A stretch of DNA of 64,000 bases from JAPOXR01 sp965221935 (GTDB lineage: Bacteria > Pseudomonadota > Alphaproteobacteria > Rhodobacterales > Rhodobacteraceae). A program made the translations under genes and the position numbers. Below are positions 53,521-62,956 of the stretch, in pieces. The stretch covers positions 10,738 to 74,737 of the forward strand of contig CBDCSZ010000042.1 in NCBI GenBank assembly GCA_965221935.1, written 5' to 3'. The notes beneath the pieces are model-generated. The model made no database searches. It saw only the letters and a program-made list of their open reading frames with translations, and was not told the DNA's origin. How positions within the stretch are numbered: position 1 is the first letter of the stretch; every line of letters starts with the position of its first letter.

Positions 53521-53787
53521 TCATCTGGCCTGTTGCCGCACCAGCTCTTCGACCGCGCTGATAACCGCACCGACGCTGGAAATGTCAAAATCACCCGCTG
53601 TTGGATCGTTGGCATTGAAGGGAACTTCAATATCGTACTGTTCTTCAATCGCAAAAATCGCCTCCACGACACCCAGCGAATCGATGCCAAGATCCTCCAA
53701 AGTCGATTCCCGCGTTACCTCTTCAATGCCGAGCGCTGCCTGTTCGGCGAGAATTTCTACCACGCGTCGGGCAATGGACTCATCCAT
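53521..53787 (-). CDS. Specialised acyl carrier protein
   Basis: An 88-residue ACP. The phosphopantetheine attachment serine is Ser37 in EDLGIDSLGVVEAI. It has a longer C-terminal loop (NANDPTAGDFD) than the primary AcpP. It lies between lpxD and a ketosynthase, so it probably carries acyl chains for lipid A or a related glycolipid, as AcpXL does in rhizobia. It is not clearly AcpXL by sequence. Confidence 0.88.
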   Translation of the reverse strand: MDESIARRVVEILAEQAALGIEEVTRESTLEDLGIDSLGVVEAIFAIEEQYDIEVPFNANDPTAGDFDISSVGAVISAVEELVRQQAR

Positions 53788-53815
53788 CGTCAGGCTCCAA
53801 ATGGACGGCGGCAGC

Positions 53816-54907
53816 CTATTCTTTCTGCAGATATTTTAAAACACGATTTTCCAAGTCCGCGAGGCGGCTTAACATCCGGGGCAGCCGCCGCAGATTCTTG
53901 TAAAGCGCGATGTTCTTGTCCATGGCAATCGCCGGCGACCCCATCACCGCGGTGCCGGGCCGAATGCGGGTGTAGATTTTGGACGCGCCGGCGGCGACGA
54001 CGTCATCGCCGACCTGGACATGGTCGGACACGCCGGTCATGCCGGCAAGCACCACGCGGTCGCCGATCTCCGCCGATCCGGCAATGCCCACCTGCCCGCA
54101 AATCAGGCAATCGCGGCCAATCCGCACATTGTGGCCGACATGCACCTGGTTATCCAGCTTGGTGCCGCTGCCGATCGCAGTGGCGGCCACCGTGCCGCGG
54201 TCGATGGCGGTGCATGCGCCGATTTCGACATCGTCGCCGATCCGGACCGTGCCATGCGAGAACACGCGGGTCTGCGCCGACTGCCTTTCTGTGATTTCGC
54301 TCCGCATCGTGGCCCGCACCTGTTCGACCGCCCCGGTCTCTACTGTGGCGAAGGAAAACCCGTCACTGCCGATCACCGCATTTGAATGGGCAATAAAACG
54401 GTCGCCGATCGTCACCCCATGGCCGATGCGCACGCCGGCATGGATGAGCGCCGACTCGCCGATCGCAGCATCTGCGCCGATGGTGCAGTTCGGTCCGACG
54501 ACAGAACCCTTGCCGATCCTGGCTCTGCCGCCAACGACGGTGAAGGGGCCGATGGCGACGCCCTCCCCGACAAACGCGTCGGCGGCAATTTCGGCTTGCC
54601 TGTGTATGCCGGGGCTGACCGCCGGCGCCGGGTCAAACATCGCACTCGCCTTCGCCAATGCGTAGCGGGGCCGTTCAACCGCAATCGCGGCTTTCAGCCC
54701 CAGCGCCTTCCAGTCTGCGCCTTTCCAGACCAGAGCCGCGGCGGCCTTGCCGGTGGCGAGGCCGGCGGCAAACTTCGGCGACATGGCCAAAGCAAGGTCA
54801 GCGGGTCCGGTCTGCGAAGGTTCGTCAATCCCTTCGACAACGAGGTCCAAATCGCCAAATGCTTCTGCGCCAAGCCTCTCGGCGACTTCCCGGACTGTGA
54901 ATGGCAT
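53816..54907 (-). CDS. lpxD: UDP-3-O-acylglucosamine N-acyltransferase
   Basis: LpxD adds the second acyl chain in lipid A synthesis, using acyl-ACP. The 363-residue protein has an N-terminal uridine-binding domain, a left-handed beta-helix of hexapeptide repeats (IGKGSVVGPNCTIGADAAIG and so on), and the catalytic histidine region LDNQVHVGHNVRIG near 251-264. The C-terminal helical tail is present. Here it leads an ACP and ketosynthase instead of the usual fabZ-lpxA. Confidence 0.93.
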   Translation of the reverse strand: MPFTVREVAERLGAEAFGDLDLVVEGIDEPSQTGPADLALAMSPKFAAGLATGKAAAALVWKGADWKALGLKAAIAVERPRYALAKASAMFDPAPAVSPGIHRQAEIAADAFVGEGVAIGPFTVVGGRARIGKGSVVGPNCTIGADAAIGESALIHAGVRIGHGVTIGDRFIAHSNAVIGSDGFSFATVETGAVEQVRATMRSEITERQSAQTRVFSHGTVRIGDDVEIGACTAIDRGTVAATAIGSGTKLDNQVHVGHNVRIGRDCLICGQVGIAGSAEIGDRVVLAGMTGVSDHVQVGDDVVAAGASKIYTRIRPGTAVMGSPAIAMDKNIALYKNLRRLPRMLSRLADLENRVLKYLQKE

Positions 54908-54980
54908 GGTTCCGCTGTGTCTGCCGCATTCGCGGCAAACTACCTGTCAAAATGGCGAAATGCGACTCATGGCCGCCGCG

Positions 54981-56564
54981 TCAGATCGATATGAGGCGGG
55001 CTTCCGCCAAAGCGGTGTAGAGCAGCGCATCGCGGCCATAGATATCGTTGCGGTAATTGATGCGGCCGCCGTCGGTCACAAACGCCGTTCGGTAGGTGAT
55101 GTGGACCGGCAAGGGAACGGCAAGACCGATCGACTGTTCCGACCCTGAGCTCAACACCGACTGCAGGATCAGGTTTGGATTGTCAAACCTCTGCGACAGC
55201 AGAAACCTGGCGAAATCCTGCGCCCTGTGCACGCGGATGCAGCCATGGCTGAAATTGCGCGTCTCGCGCTGAAAAAGGCTCCGCATCGGCGTGTCGTGCA
55301 TGTAGACATTGAACTGATTCGGAAACATGAATTTCACAGTGCCTAGGGCGTTTTTCGGGCCGGGCGGCTGTTTCATTTCAAAGGGAAAATTGTTGACCGT
55401 GTATTGGGCGAAATCCACCTCGCTGCGGTCTATCGTGCCCAATTCCGGGTCAAACAGTTCCAGCAAGGGTTCAGCCGCCGGATCTTCTTTCAGCTTTGGC
55501 AGTATTTCCTGAGTGGCGATTGAGCGCGGAACGTACCAAGTCGGGTTGATCACCATGTGCGTCATGACGTCAGAAAATTCAGGCGTCTGAAGCTCTTCGC
55601 CGCTCTTGCCGACAACAACCTTGGTTGAAAAAACCGATTTGCCCTGGCGGATGACGTCGGCGCGAAAGTCGGCAATATTGACCCGGATGTGCTCTTCGCC
55701 GAGCGGCCGGTTAAGCCATCTCTCGCGCTCAAGCGCGGCAACGATCTGCCGCCTGCGCTCCGGAGGCTGCACATTTATAGCGGCGAGCGTCACCTCATCG
55801 GCGATGCCGTCGGGGTCGAGACCATGATCCCTTTGAAACCGCTTGACGGCATATTTTAAAGACTCCGAATAATCGGCGGCCGATGACCTGTTCAGGTAGC
55901 CCATGCGGATCAGGCGATTCCGAAGCTGAATGACGGCAGGCCCGCTTTGGCCGGGTTCCAGCGCATCGGCGGCGACTGTTTCGCCCCAGCCGCGGGATCC
56001 GACGATGGTGTCGAGCCGTTTGAGTTCCCGGCGCAGACTGAGAAACTGCGCCGACTTCGGCGACAGTGACGCGAGGAAACCGGCCGGGTCCGGACCGGTG
56101 ATGCCGGCCATCAGCGCTTCGGTGTCCACCGGCTGGCGCTTGCGGGAAATGCCGCCCGTCACCAAGCTGGGATCGACGGCTCCGGAATGAAGGCTGGTTG
56201 CAAACTCGATATAGAAGCGGTTGATTTCCGATTCGACCTGAATCTCGGTCAGCTTGCCGTGTGTCCCTGCAGCCAGGCTTTCCAGGTATTCCGCATCCGC
56301 CCGCCCGTACGGCAGCCCGTGACCGGCGGCGTTTCGCACCGCTTCGATCAGGGCGATCAGCCGCCGTCCGCCCGCCTCGTCTCCCGCCGTCCAGACCGGC
56401 TTCAGTCCGCGGTCAAGATATGTGGCTGTGAATTCGTCTCCGGCTTCCAGAAGGCCAAAGAGCTGGAGGTTCGGAATCTCAACTTCATAATCAAAAGCCA
56501 TGGCGGAGCCCGCAAAGACCGGCACGCATGCGGCCGCGGCGGCGACTCGAAAAAACTCTAACAT
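54981..56564 (-). CDS. L,D-transpeptidase (YkuD, YcbB-like) with peptidoglycan-binding domain
   Basis: A 527-residue exported enzyme that forms 3-3 cross-links in peptidoglycan. It has a signal peptide (about 1-23), a scaffold region, and a peptidoglycan-binding domain around 204-262. The YkuD catalytic domain contains His423, then SHGCIRVHRAQD with His440, Cys442 and Arg444. The layout resembles YcbB. The DUF882 gene, a peptidase-like protein, is divergent 283 bp away, fitting a cell-wall locus. Confidence 0.92.
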   Translation of the reverse strand: MLEFFRVAAAAACVPVFAGSAMAFDYEVEIPNLQLFGLLEAGDEFTATYLDRGLKPVWTAGDEAGGRRLIALIEAVRNAAGHGLPYGRADAEYLESLAAGTHGKLTEIQVESEINRFYIEFATSLHSGAVDPSLVTGGISRKRQPVDTEALMAGITGPDPAGFLASLSPKSAQFLSLRRELKRLDTIVGSRGWGETVAADALEPGQSGPAVIQLRNRLIRMGYLNRSSAADYSESLKYAVKRFQRDHGLDPDGIADEVTLAAINVQPPERRRQIVAALERERWLNRPLGEEHIRVNIADFRADVIRQGKSVFSTKVVVGKSGEELQTPEFSDVMTHMVINPTWYVPRSIATQEILPKLKEDPAAEPLLELFDPELGTIDRSEVDFAQYTVNNFPFEMKQPPGPKNALGTVKFMFPNQFNVYMHDTPMRSLFQRETRNFSHGCIRVHRAQDFARFLLSQRFDNPNLILQSVLSSGSEQSIGLAVPLPVHITYRTAFVTDGGRINYRNDIYGRDALLYTALAEARLISI

Positions 56565-56847
56565 GTACCGAAAGATCCTTTTGTGCAGAAAAAACAGCGT
56601 GTTGTCCGGTCAAAAAATTCAGCCGACGCAAGGACGGTCGGTGATTCAAGACGGTTAAATTTTTTATTGCAAGCGATAAATTTGTTTTCCATTAGGGTGT
56701 TGCATCCCGTCCGAAACAAACTTATAAGGTGCCCGGCTATCAAGATATAGTCGTTTATGAGCGTATGAATTGCAGGCAAGACACGCAGATGGGCAGAACA
56801 GCGGCATTGGCCGAGTATGGGGTGCGGGCCAAGACCTCGTTTCTTCT

Positions 56848-57396
56848 GTGACTGACCGTCCGCGAAACCTGACACGGCGCGGATTTATCGGCGGACTGAC
56901 CGCCGCATCGGTTCTGTTTGCGCCGTCGCTGTCGATCGGCCGCGCAGAAGCGGGAGTCCGCCGACTGCGGATGACCAATCAACGGTCTGGAGAAGTCATA
57001 GACATGGTGTATTGGATTGACGGCCAATACATCAATCAGGCACTGGCGGCGGTGGATTATTTCATGCGCGATCTGCGGGAAGACAAAATGATCCCGATGG
57101 ATCAGCGCAATATCGACAACCTGGCGGCGGTGCAGAAACTGCTTGAAACAACCGAACCGTTCAATCTCGTGTCGGGATACCGCACCAGGCGGACCAACGA
57201 GCTGCTGGCGACGCAGACCTATGGTGTGGCGCGGAATTCGCTGCATGTGCAGGGAATGGCTGCCGATATCCGCATGCGCCAGCGTTCAGTCAGTCAGATT
57301 GCAGATGCCGCCCGACACATCGATGCGGGCGGCGTCGGCCAGTATTTGAGATCGAACTTCGTGCATGTGGACTGCGGCAGGCCGCGTTCCTGGTGA
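56848..57396 (+). CDS. DUF882 (YcbK-like) exported peptidase-fold protein
   Basis: A protein of about 182 residues related to YcbK and the M15 metallopeptidase fold. A twin-arginine-type signal (NLTRRGFIGGLTAASVLF) leads to export. The zinc-site-like pattern is SLHVQGMAADIRM and FVHVDCGRPRSW. I infer a GTG start at 56848; the frame stays open to 56770. Its divergent neighbour is the L,D-transpeptidase, and proA lies just beyond its stop. A peptidoglycan hydrolase role is likely but not shown. Confidence 0.82.
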   Translation: MTDRPRNLTRRGFIGGLTAASVLFAPSLSIGRAEAGVRRLRMTNQRSGEVIDMVYWIDGQYINQALAAVDYFMRDLREDKMIPMDQRNIDNLAAVQKLLETTEPFNLVSGYRTRRTNELLATQTYGVARNSLHVQGMAADIRMRQRSVSQIADAARHIDAGGVGQYLRSNFVHVDCGRPRSW

Positions 57397-57399
57397 TCG

Positions 57400-58656
57400 T
57401 CAGGGCCTGACGGTCCCGTTCCCCTCCACGATATATTTGAAACTTGTGAGCTGTTCCGCACCGACGGGGCCGCGGGCGTGAATCTTTCCCGTCGCGATGC
57501 CAATCTCGGCACCCATTCCAAACTCTCCGCCGTCGGCGAACTGCGTTGAAGCGTTCCGCATCAGAATTGAAGAATTCAGCCGCGTGAAGAACGTCTCAGC
57601 GGCGCTGTCCGATTCGGTGACGATCGCGTCGGTGTGCTGCGACCCGAATTCCTGAATATGTGCGATCGCGCCATCGACGCCGTCAACCAGACGCGTGGCA
57701 ATCACCATGTCGAGGAATTCCCGGCCGAAATCGTCGTCGGCTGCGGCGACTGCGCCTTCGATGTCCGCCAATGGGCCAGCGGCCCGCACCTCAACGCCAG
57801 CCGCCAGCAGGTCGCCGACAAACGGCGCGCCAAACTGCCGGTAAAACGCCTCGTCAATCAGCAGACACTCGGCCGCGCCGCAGATTCCGGTGCGGCGGGT
57901 CTTCGCATTCAGCACAACCCGGCGCGCCTTTTCCATGTCGGCGTCCTTGTCGATATAGACGTGGCAAATCCCTTCCAAATGGGCAAACACCGGCACCCGG
58001 GCTTCGGACTGCACGCGCGCAACGAGCCCTTTGCCGCCCCTTGGCACAATGACATCGATATATTCCGTCATCCGCAGCATTTCACCGACCGCGGCACGGT
58101 CGGTCGTCGGCACTCTCTGGATGGCTGCCTCTGGAAGCTCGGCCGCTCTCAGCCCGTCTGTCAGGCAGCTGTGGAGTATGGCCGAGGTGTGCCAGCTGTC
58201 CGACCCGCCCCGCAAAACCGAGGCGTTGCCGGATTTTAGACAGAGGGCGCCGGCGTCAACGGTGACGTTGGGGCGGGATTCAAAAATGATGCCGATGACG
58301 CCGAGCGGGGTTCTGACCCTTTTGATCTTCAATCCGCTGGGGCGCGACCACGCGGCAAGGACAGACCCAACCGGGTCCGGCATCTCCGCGATCGCAGCGA
58401 GCGAGCCCCGGATGCCCTGCAGGCGCTCCCGGTCCAATCGCAGACGGTCAATCAGGGCATCTGAAAGTCCTTTCGCAGCCCCCGATTCCAGATCTTTGGC
58501 GTTGGCGTCAAAAATTTCATCGCTGCGCGCCGCAATCGAATCGGAAGCCGCTTCCAGGGCCGCGGCTTTGCTGTCGTCTGAGGTCTGCGCAAGGATTTTG
58601 GCCGCCAGTGACGCCTGTCTTCCCATCTCGCGCATTGTCGTGGCCAGGTCTGACAT
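57400..58656 (-). CDS. proA: Gamma-glutamyl phosphate reductase
   Basis: ProA reduces gamma-glutamyl phosphate to the semialdehyde in proline synthesis. The 418-residue protein contains PLGVIGIIFESRPNVT, the NGSE-like LKSGNASVLRGG region and VPRGGKGLVARVQ, and the catalytic-Cys segment RTGICGAAECLLID. It is intact. proB upstream, on the same strand, makes its substrate but is frameshifted, so proline synthesis may be interrupted. Confidence 0.95.
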   Translation of the reverse strand: MSDLATTMREMGRQASLAAKILAQTSDDSKAAALEAASDSIAARSDEIFDANAKDLESGAAKGLSDALIDRLRLDRERLQGIRGSLAAIAEMPDPVGSVLAAWSRPSGLKIKRVRTPLGVIGIIFESRPNVTVDAGALCLKSGNASVLRGGSDSWHTSAILHSCLTDGLRAAELPEAAIQRVPTTDRAAVGEMLRMTEYIDVIVPRGGKGLVARVQSEARVPVFAHLEGICHVYIDKDADMEKARRVVLNAKTRRTGICGAAECLLIDEAFYRQFGAPFVGDLLAAGVEVRAAGPLADIEGAVAAADDDFGREFLDMVIATRLVDGVDGAIAHIQEFGSQHTDAIVTESDSAAETFFTRLNSSILMRNASTQFADGGEFGMGAEIGIATGKIHARGPVGAEQLTSFKYIVEGNGTVRP

Positions 58657-58690
58657 TGGAATCTCCCGTTTTGGCGCAAGCCCGCTCCGG

Positions 58691-59864
58691 TCACTTTTCC
58701 AAGGCCGGCGATCGCCCTGATTTTATTCCCGCCAGCGAATCAAAGGTCAAGTTCGCCATGTCGTCGCGGTGAACCAGCGCGGCGCGGGCCGGATAACCCA
58801 GAATCTTCGACACTTCTGACGATTTCCGCCCACAAATGCGTTTTGCTTCTGCGCTCGTGTACCGCGTCAGGCCAATTGCGGCGACCGCTCTGTCCGGTCC
58901 CGCAATTTCAACCGGATCGCCCCTGCCAAACTCGCCGGTGACGCCTGCGACCCCTGCCGGGAGCAGCGACTTGCCCATCTCCAGCGCCGAAAGCGCGCCG
59001 CGGTCGATGTCAACCCGTCCGCGCGGCTTCATGGAGCCAATCCAGTCCTTTCGCGCTGACTGGGGATCGCCCTCGGGGCAGATCAATGTGGCTTTGGCGC
59101 CTCTTTCAAGGGCGGCGAGCGGCCGTTCTGCTTTGCCGTCGGTGATCAGCGTTGCGCAGCCGGCGCGCGATGCTGTTTTCGCCGCCATCAATTTGGTCCG
59201 CATCCCGCCCTTTGCCAGGGCGGTGCCGGCATCGCCTGCCATAGGCTTCCACTTTCGGCGTGATGCGGCGGACCACCGGGATGTGCTGCGCCGCCGGGAC
59301 TGTCGACGGGTCTTGGTCATAGAGACCGTCAATATCTGAAAGCAGCGCCATAGTGTCGGCATTTGTCATGGAAGCGACCTGGGCGGCCAGCCGATCGTTA
59401 TCGCCAAACCGGATTTCCTCGGTGGCGACAGTGTCGTTTTCATTCACCACCGGCACGACACCTTGGGCAAGCAGGTTTTCGAAGGTGGCTCGGGAGTTCA
59501 GATACCGGCGGCGATTTCCGCTGTCGTCAAGTGTCAGCAGGATTTGGGCCGCGATCAGCCCATGCGGCGCCAGCGCCTCCTCATAGGCGCGCGCAAGCCG
59601 GATCTGGCCTACAGCGGCCGCTGCCTGGCTTTGTTCCAGCGACAACGGTCCGGCGCCGAGCCGCAACACGCTCCTTCCGAGCGCAATCGATCCGGACGAC
59701 ACGATCAGCGGATCGCTGCCTCTTCGCTTGAGTTCGCTGATATCCAGCGCAAAGGCCTTCAGCCAGGCGTCCTTGATGCGGCCGTTGCCGTGGTCAACCA
59801 AGAGCGCTGAGCCGATTTTGATGACAATCCGGCGGGCCTTGCGGAGACAGCTCACGGCGTCCAT
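58691..59864 (-). pseudogene. proB: Glutamate 5-kinase with a +1 frameshift
   Basis: The start ATG at 59864 has GGAGGAG upstream. The first part shows RIVIKIGSALLV, IVSSGSIALG and NENDTVATEEIRFGDND. At 59243 one extra base (A on the plus strand, T on the coding strand) shifts the frame inside VEA-MAGDAGTALAKGGM. The rest, including the PUA-domain end, is in the other frame. Removing the base gives a 390-residue protein with kinase and PUA domains. It overlaps the obgE end by 13 bp. As written it is truncated; sequence error remains possible. Confidence 0.85.
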
Positions 59865-60880
59865 GGGACCCGCTCCTCCACGTCCGGCGGCATGGCACGG
59901 TAAACCGCAGCCGCCCAGCGCAAACATTGTTCGATCCCGCGCCGGTCAAAGGCCGAAATCAATTCCACGTAACCGTCGCAGACCGGCTCCAGCGCCGCCT
60001 TCCTTTGCAAACCCTCGGCGTCACTGACTGCGTCCGCTTTGCTCAGCACAGTCAAACGCGGTTTTTTCGGCAAGTCCGTTTCCGTATTGTCCGATTTCTT
60101 CAATAACAGTATGATAATCCGCAATAATATTGTCCGATGTCACATCGATCATATGGATCAGCGCCCGGCAGCGCTCGATATGCCCAAGGAAGCGGTCACC
60201 GATGCCGCGGCCGAGATGCGCCCCTTCAACCAATCCCGGAATGTCGGCAAGCAGCAATTCCTTTCCATCGACTGTCAGCATGCCCAGCACCGGGATGCAG
60301 CGTTGTGAACGGATATTCGGCGACTTTTGGACGGGCGTTGGTGATGGCGGCGAGCAAAGTCGATTTGCCGGCATTTGGCAATCCGAGCAGCCCGATGTCG
60401 GCATACATTTTCAGGCGCAGCCAGATCGTCTTTTCGATGCCGGTCTGGCCGGGATTTGAATGCCGCGGCGCCTGATTGGTCGAGGACCGGAAGCGCAAAT
60501 TGCCGAAACCGCCTTTGCCGCCCTGTGCCAGCAGTTCGCGCTGACCTTCGTGAACAAGGTCGACAAGCAGCGTCGTCTGGGCGTCATCCAGAATCTCGGT
60601 TCCGACCGGAAACGCGCATGACAACATCCCGGCCGCCGGCGCCGGTGCGCTGTCGACCCTTGCCCGCCTTGCCGTTGCCGGCGATCAAGTGACGCTGGTA
60701 GCGGAAATCGATCAGAGTGTTGAGATTCTGCACGGCTTCAGCGTAGACGCTGCCGCCGCTGCCGCCGTCGCCGCCGTCCGGCCCGCCGAATTCGATATAT
60801 TTCTCGCGGCGAAAACTCACGGCGCCGGCGCCGCCGTCGCCGGAACGGATATGGACTTTGGCTTGATCAAGAAAGCGCAT
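59852..60880 (-). pseudogene. obgE: GTPase ObgE with three single-base frameshifts
   Basis: The OBG fold starts at the ATG at 60880 (RFLDQAKVHIRSGDGGAGAV). The G domain follows in other frames: LLGLPNAGKSTLLAAITNARPKV (G1), the ADIPGLVEGAHLGRGIG region (G3) and VLSKADAV (G4). Extra bases are apparent at 60610-60612 (AAA for AA), 60290-60291 (CC for C) and 60062-60067 (six T for five), each +1. Removing all three gives a full-length 341-residue Obg. As written, translation would stop at 60584. The gene is essential in most bacteria, so either the sequence is wrong here or loss has been tolerated. It lies 83 bp after rpmA. Confidence 0.85.
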
Positions 60881-60963
60881 CGGGTGTTCGGCAGGGCCCG
60901 GTCTGCAATGTCAGAAAGTCCGATGCTCCGCGCTGCCGCCTCTTTGAATCTAACTTTGCAGGC

Positions 60964-61233
60964 TTATTCCGCCGCCTCAGCCAGCGGTTCCACGGAGATG
61001 AAATTGCGCCTTTTGTATCCTTTGGAAAAAGAAACCGTACCTGCGGCGACGGCAAAAATCGTGTGGTCCTTGCCCATCCCGGTGCCTTCCCCAGGCCAGA
61101 AACGATTTCCTCTTTGGCGCACAATAATGTTTCCCGGCTGAACCAGCTGGCCGCCGAATTTCTTCACGCCGAGTCGGCGGCCTGCGGAGTCGCGGCCATT
61201 TCGCGATGAGCCGCCTGCTTTCTTGTGTGCCAT
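60964..61233 (-). CDS. rpmA: 50S ribosomal protein L27
   Basis: An 89-residue L27. It opens AHKKAGGSSRNGRDSAGRRL, with the GGQLVQPGNIIVRQRG and PGEGTGMGKDHT blocks. It is in its normal place between rplU and obgE, and the frame is intact. It lies 20 bp after the L21 gene. Confidence 0.97.
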   Translation of the reverse strand: MAHKKAGGSSRNGRDSAGRRLGVKKFGGQLVQPGNIIVRQRGNRFWPGEGTGMGKDHTIFAVAAGTVSFSKGYKRRNFISVEPLAEAAE

Positions 61234-61253
61234 TTCGCTTTCTCCGTTGATGG

Positions 61254-61772
61254 TCAGGCATCCGCCGCCGGTGACGTCTCGTCAGGCCAATGGCCAAGTC
61301 CAGGAACAAAAATCTCGTCGACAGTACATGTCACGCTGTTCGTCCGGAAGCCTTTGGTGCGTTTGGACGAGCCTTTCCGGCGCCGCCGCTTGAAGCTGAT
61401 TTGCCGCCGCGAATTAACCGGCCCCAGTGTGCTGAGCCGGACATAAGCGCCTTCAATCGTCGGCTGGCCAACCACCGTGCGGTCAGACTTTGCCATCAAA
61501 ATGTCATTCACCTCAATGGTTTGCTCCGGAAACTCGCGAGGCGAAGGCAGGATGACAGGCTGTCCTGAACGGATCACATGCTGTTTTCCGCCATACCGGA
61601 ACACGGCCATCAGCGAACTGCCTTCTTCGCTGTCTGCGCCGATGTCTTCGCTGTGCTCGCTCTGGCTCACTTCCTCGCCATCGTCGCTGATATTTTCGTC
61701 TGGCTCGGCTGCGCCGGCGGCGGGAATTTCATTCTGGTCAGCGTTTTCTTCCGCCATAGTCGTGTCTTCCAT
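61254..61772 (-). CDS. rplU: 50S ribosomal protein L21, possibly with acidic N-terminal extension
   Basis: The L21 core begins AVFRYGGKQHVIRSGQPV and ends SVTCTVDEIFVPG, with the basic FKRRRRKGSSKRTKGFRTN loop. The frame is open for another 53 residues upstream, mostly Glu, Asp, Ser and Ala, starting at an ATG at 61772. The usual start would be the ATG at 61613, with AAGG a few bases before it. Either the extension is real or the start lies inside; the sequence does not settle it. rpmA follows. Confidence 0.9.
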   Translation of the reverse strand: MEDTTMAEENADQNEIPAAGAAEPDENISDDGEEVSQSEHSEDIGADSEEGSSLMAVFRYGGKQHVIRSGQPVILPSPREFPEQTIEVNDILMAKSDRTVVGQPTIEGAYVRLSTLGPVNSRRQISFKRRRRKGSSKRTKGFRTNSVTCTVDEIFVPGLGHWPDETSPAADA

Positions 61773-61847
61773 TCATTGAACAGTTTTCAGAATGACTTAC
61801 AGCATGTCAGCCAAGCGGACGGTCTATTGTCGTAACAAAGACATAAG

Positions 61848-62859
61848 TCAAGCGGATTTTCTCGCCCGTTCCCGCGCTGAGGGCAACGCCGGCGCGGCGT
61901 GCCGCCAATTTCGCCGAAAGCGGCTGCGGAGAAATATCGCCAGGCTGTTCATGGCGATCAGGAATCCCTGCAGCACAAGAATTGCCGCTGAGCCGCCGAC
62001 GCCGAGAGCCGACTCACGAATGCTGCCAGGAAGGCTCTTTAGAGCTGCGCGGGCAGCAATAATGACGGTCGGCATTGTTATCAGAGCCAGGGTCATTCCA
62101 CCGAAAAACTGCACCGAACGGGGAAGCCCAATCCATCCGACAAAGACGGCGAGCGGCAGCAGACCGAACACCACAGACGGCACTGCGGCAAGATAATTTA
62201 TACTGACCTCAATGAAGTCGCGAACGCGGTTGCGCGGCTCAAACTCCTCCAGACTGTCCGCCGCGCCGATGCCAATTGGAAAGGAGATCAGAAAGCAGGT
62301 CAGCAGCACCCAATATGAACCGGCCAGCGTGCCCTTCAATCCGGCGATTTCCATGAAACGGCTGTCCGGGATTGTGAACAAGGCAATATTGACCGGTGGT
62401 GAAACCGGTCCGTTCCGCTTCAACACTGCAAATCTCTCGATCGGTTCGTCGGTCAGGCGATTGAGTTTCCTCCGGGGCATTCGGGTCAATTTGCCCCTTG
62501 TTCAGCAGATCATATGGATCAGATACGGGGACCATCAGAGTGATCTCACTGCCGATCAAAGACGGGTCAGCGACAATTCGATCACGGAGATCGAACTGCG
62601 CTTTGTTGCTCAGTATCTGCAGAATCTTTTTCCTCTCGCGGCGGGATTCCGTATCCGGAAAGAACTGCCGCAGCGAGGCTGTCAGGACGGACCGGAAATT
62701 GCCCCACGGCAGCCTATTGGGGTCAATTGCCTCGGGATCGACATACACTCTGATCTCGACATGGGTCTGCGTGAATGCGCGGTAACCCGACAACAGGAGT
62801 GAGCCAATAAGAATGACAAGCATCGCAAAGGCAAACACGATGGACGCCGCCCCGAGCAT
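61848..62859 (-). pseudogene. pstA: Phosphate ABC transporter permease PstA, frameshifted and internally deleted
   Basis: The N-terminal part (ATG at 62859) has a membrane helix and GYRAFTQTHVEIRVYVDPEA. One extra base at 62460 shifts the frame within PEETQ/RLTDE; the C-terminal part continues as LTCFLISFPIGIGAA and FVGWIGLPRSVQFFGG. In relatives ALGVG is followed by roughly 70 residues, including the EAA loop that contacts PstB, before AAILVL. Here ALGVG runs straight into GSAAILVL, so that block is missing. Two independent lesions make this a pseudogene rather than an error. Even the start may be altered: another frame upstream (PEFNDRAAVSRIVATG) looks like a native N-terminus. Confidence 0.78.
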
Positions 62860-62956
62860 CTGAAGGACGGTTTGTTTCCGCTTCCGCTTCTCAATCCCGT
62901 GGCAACAATCCGCGAAACCGCAGCCCGGTCATTGAATTCAGGCATCACCGGGCCCC

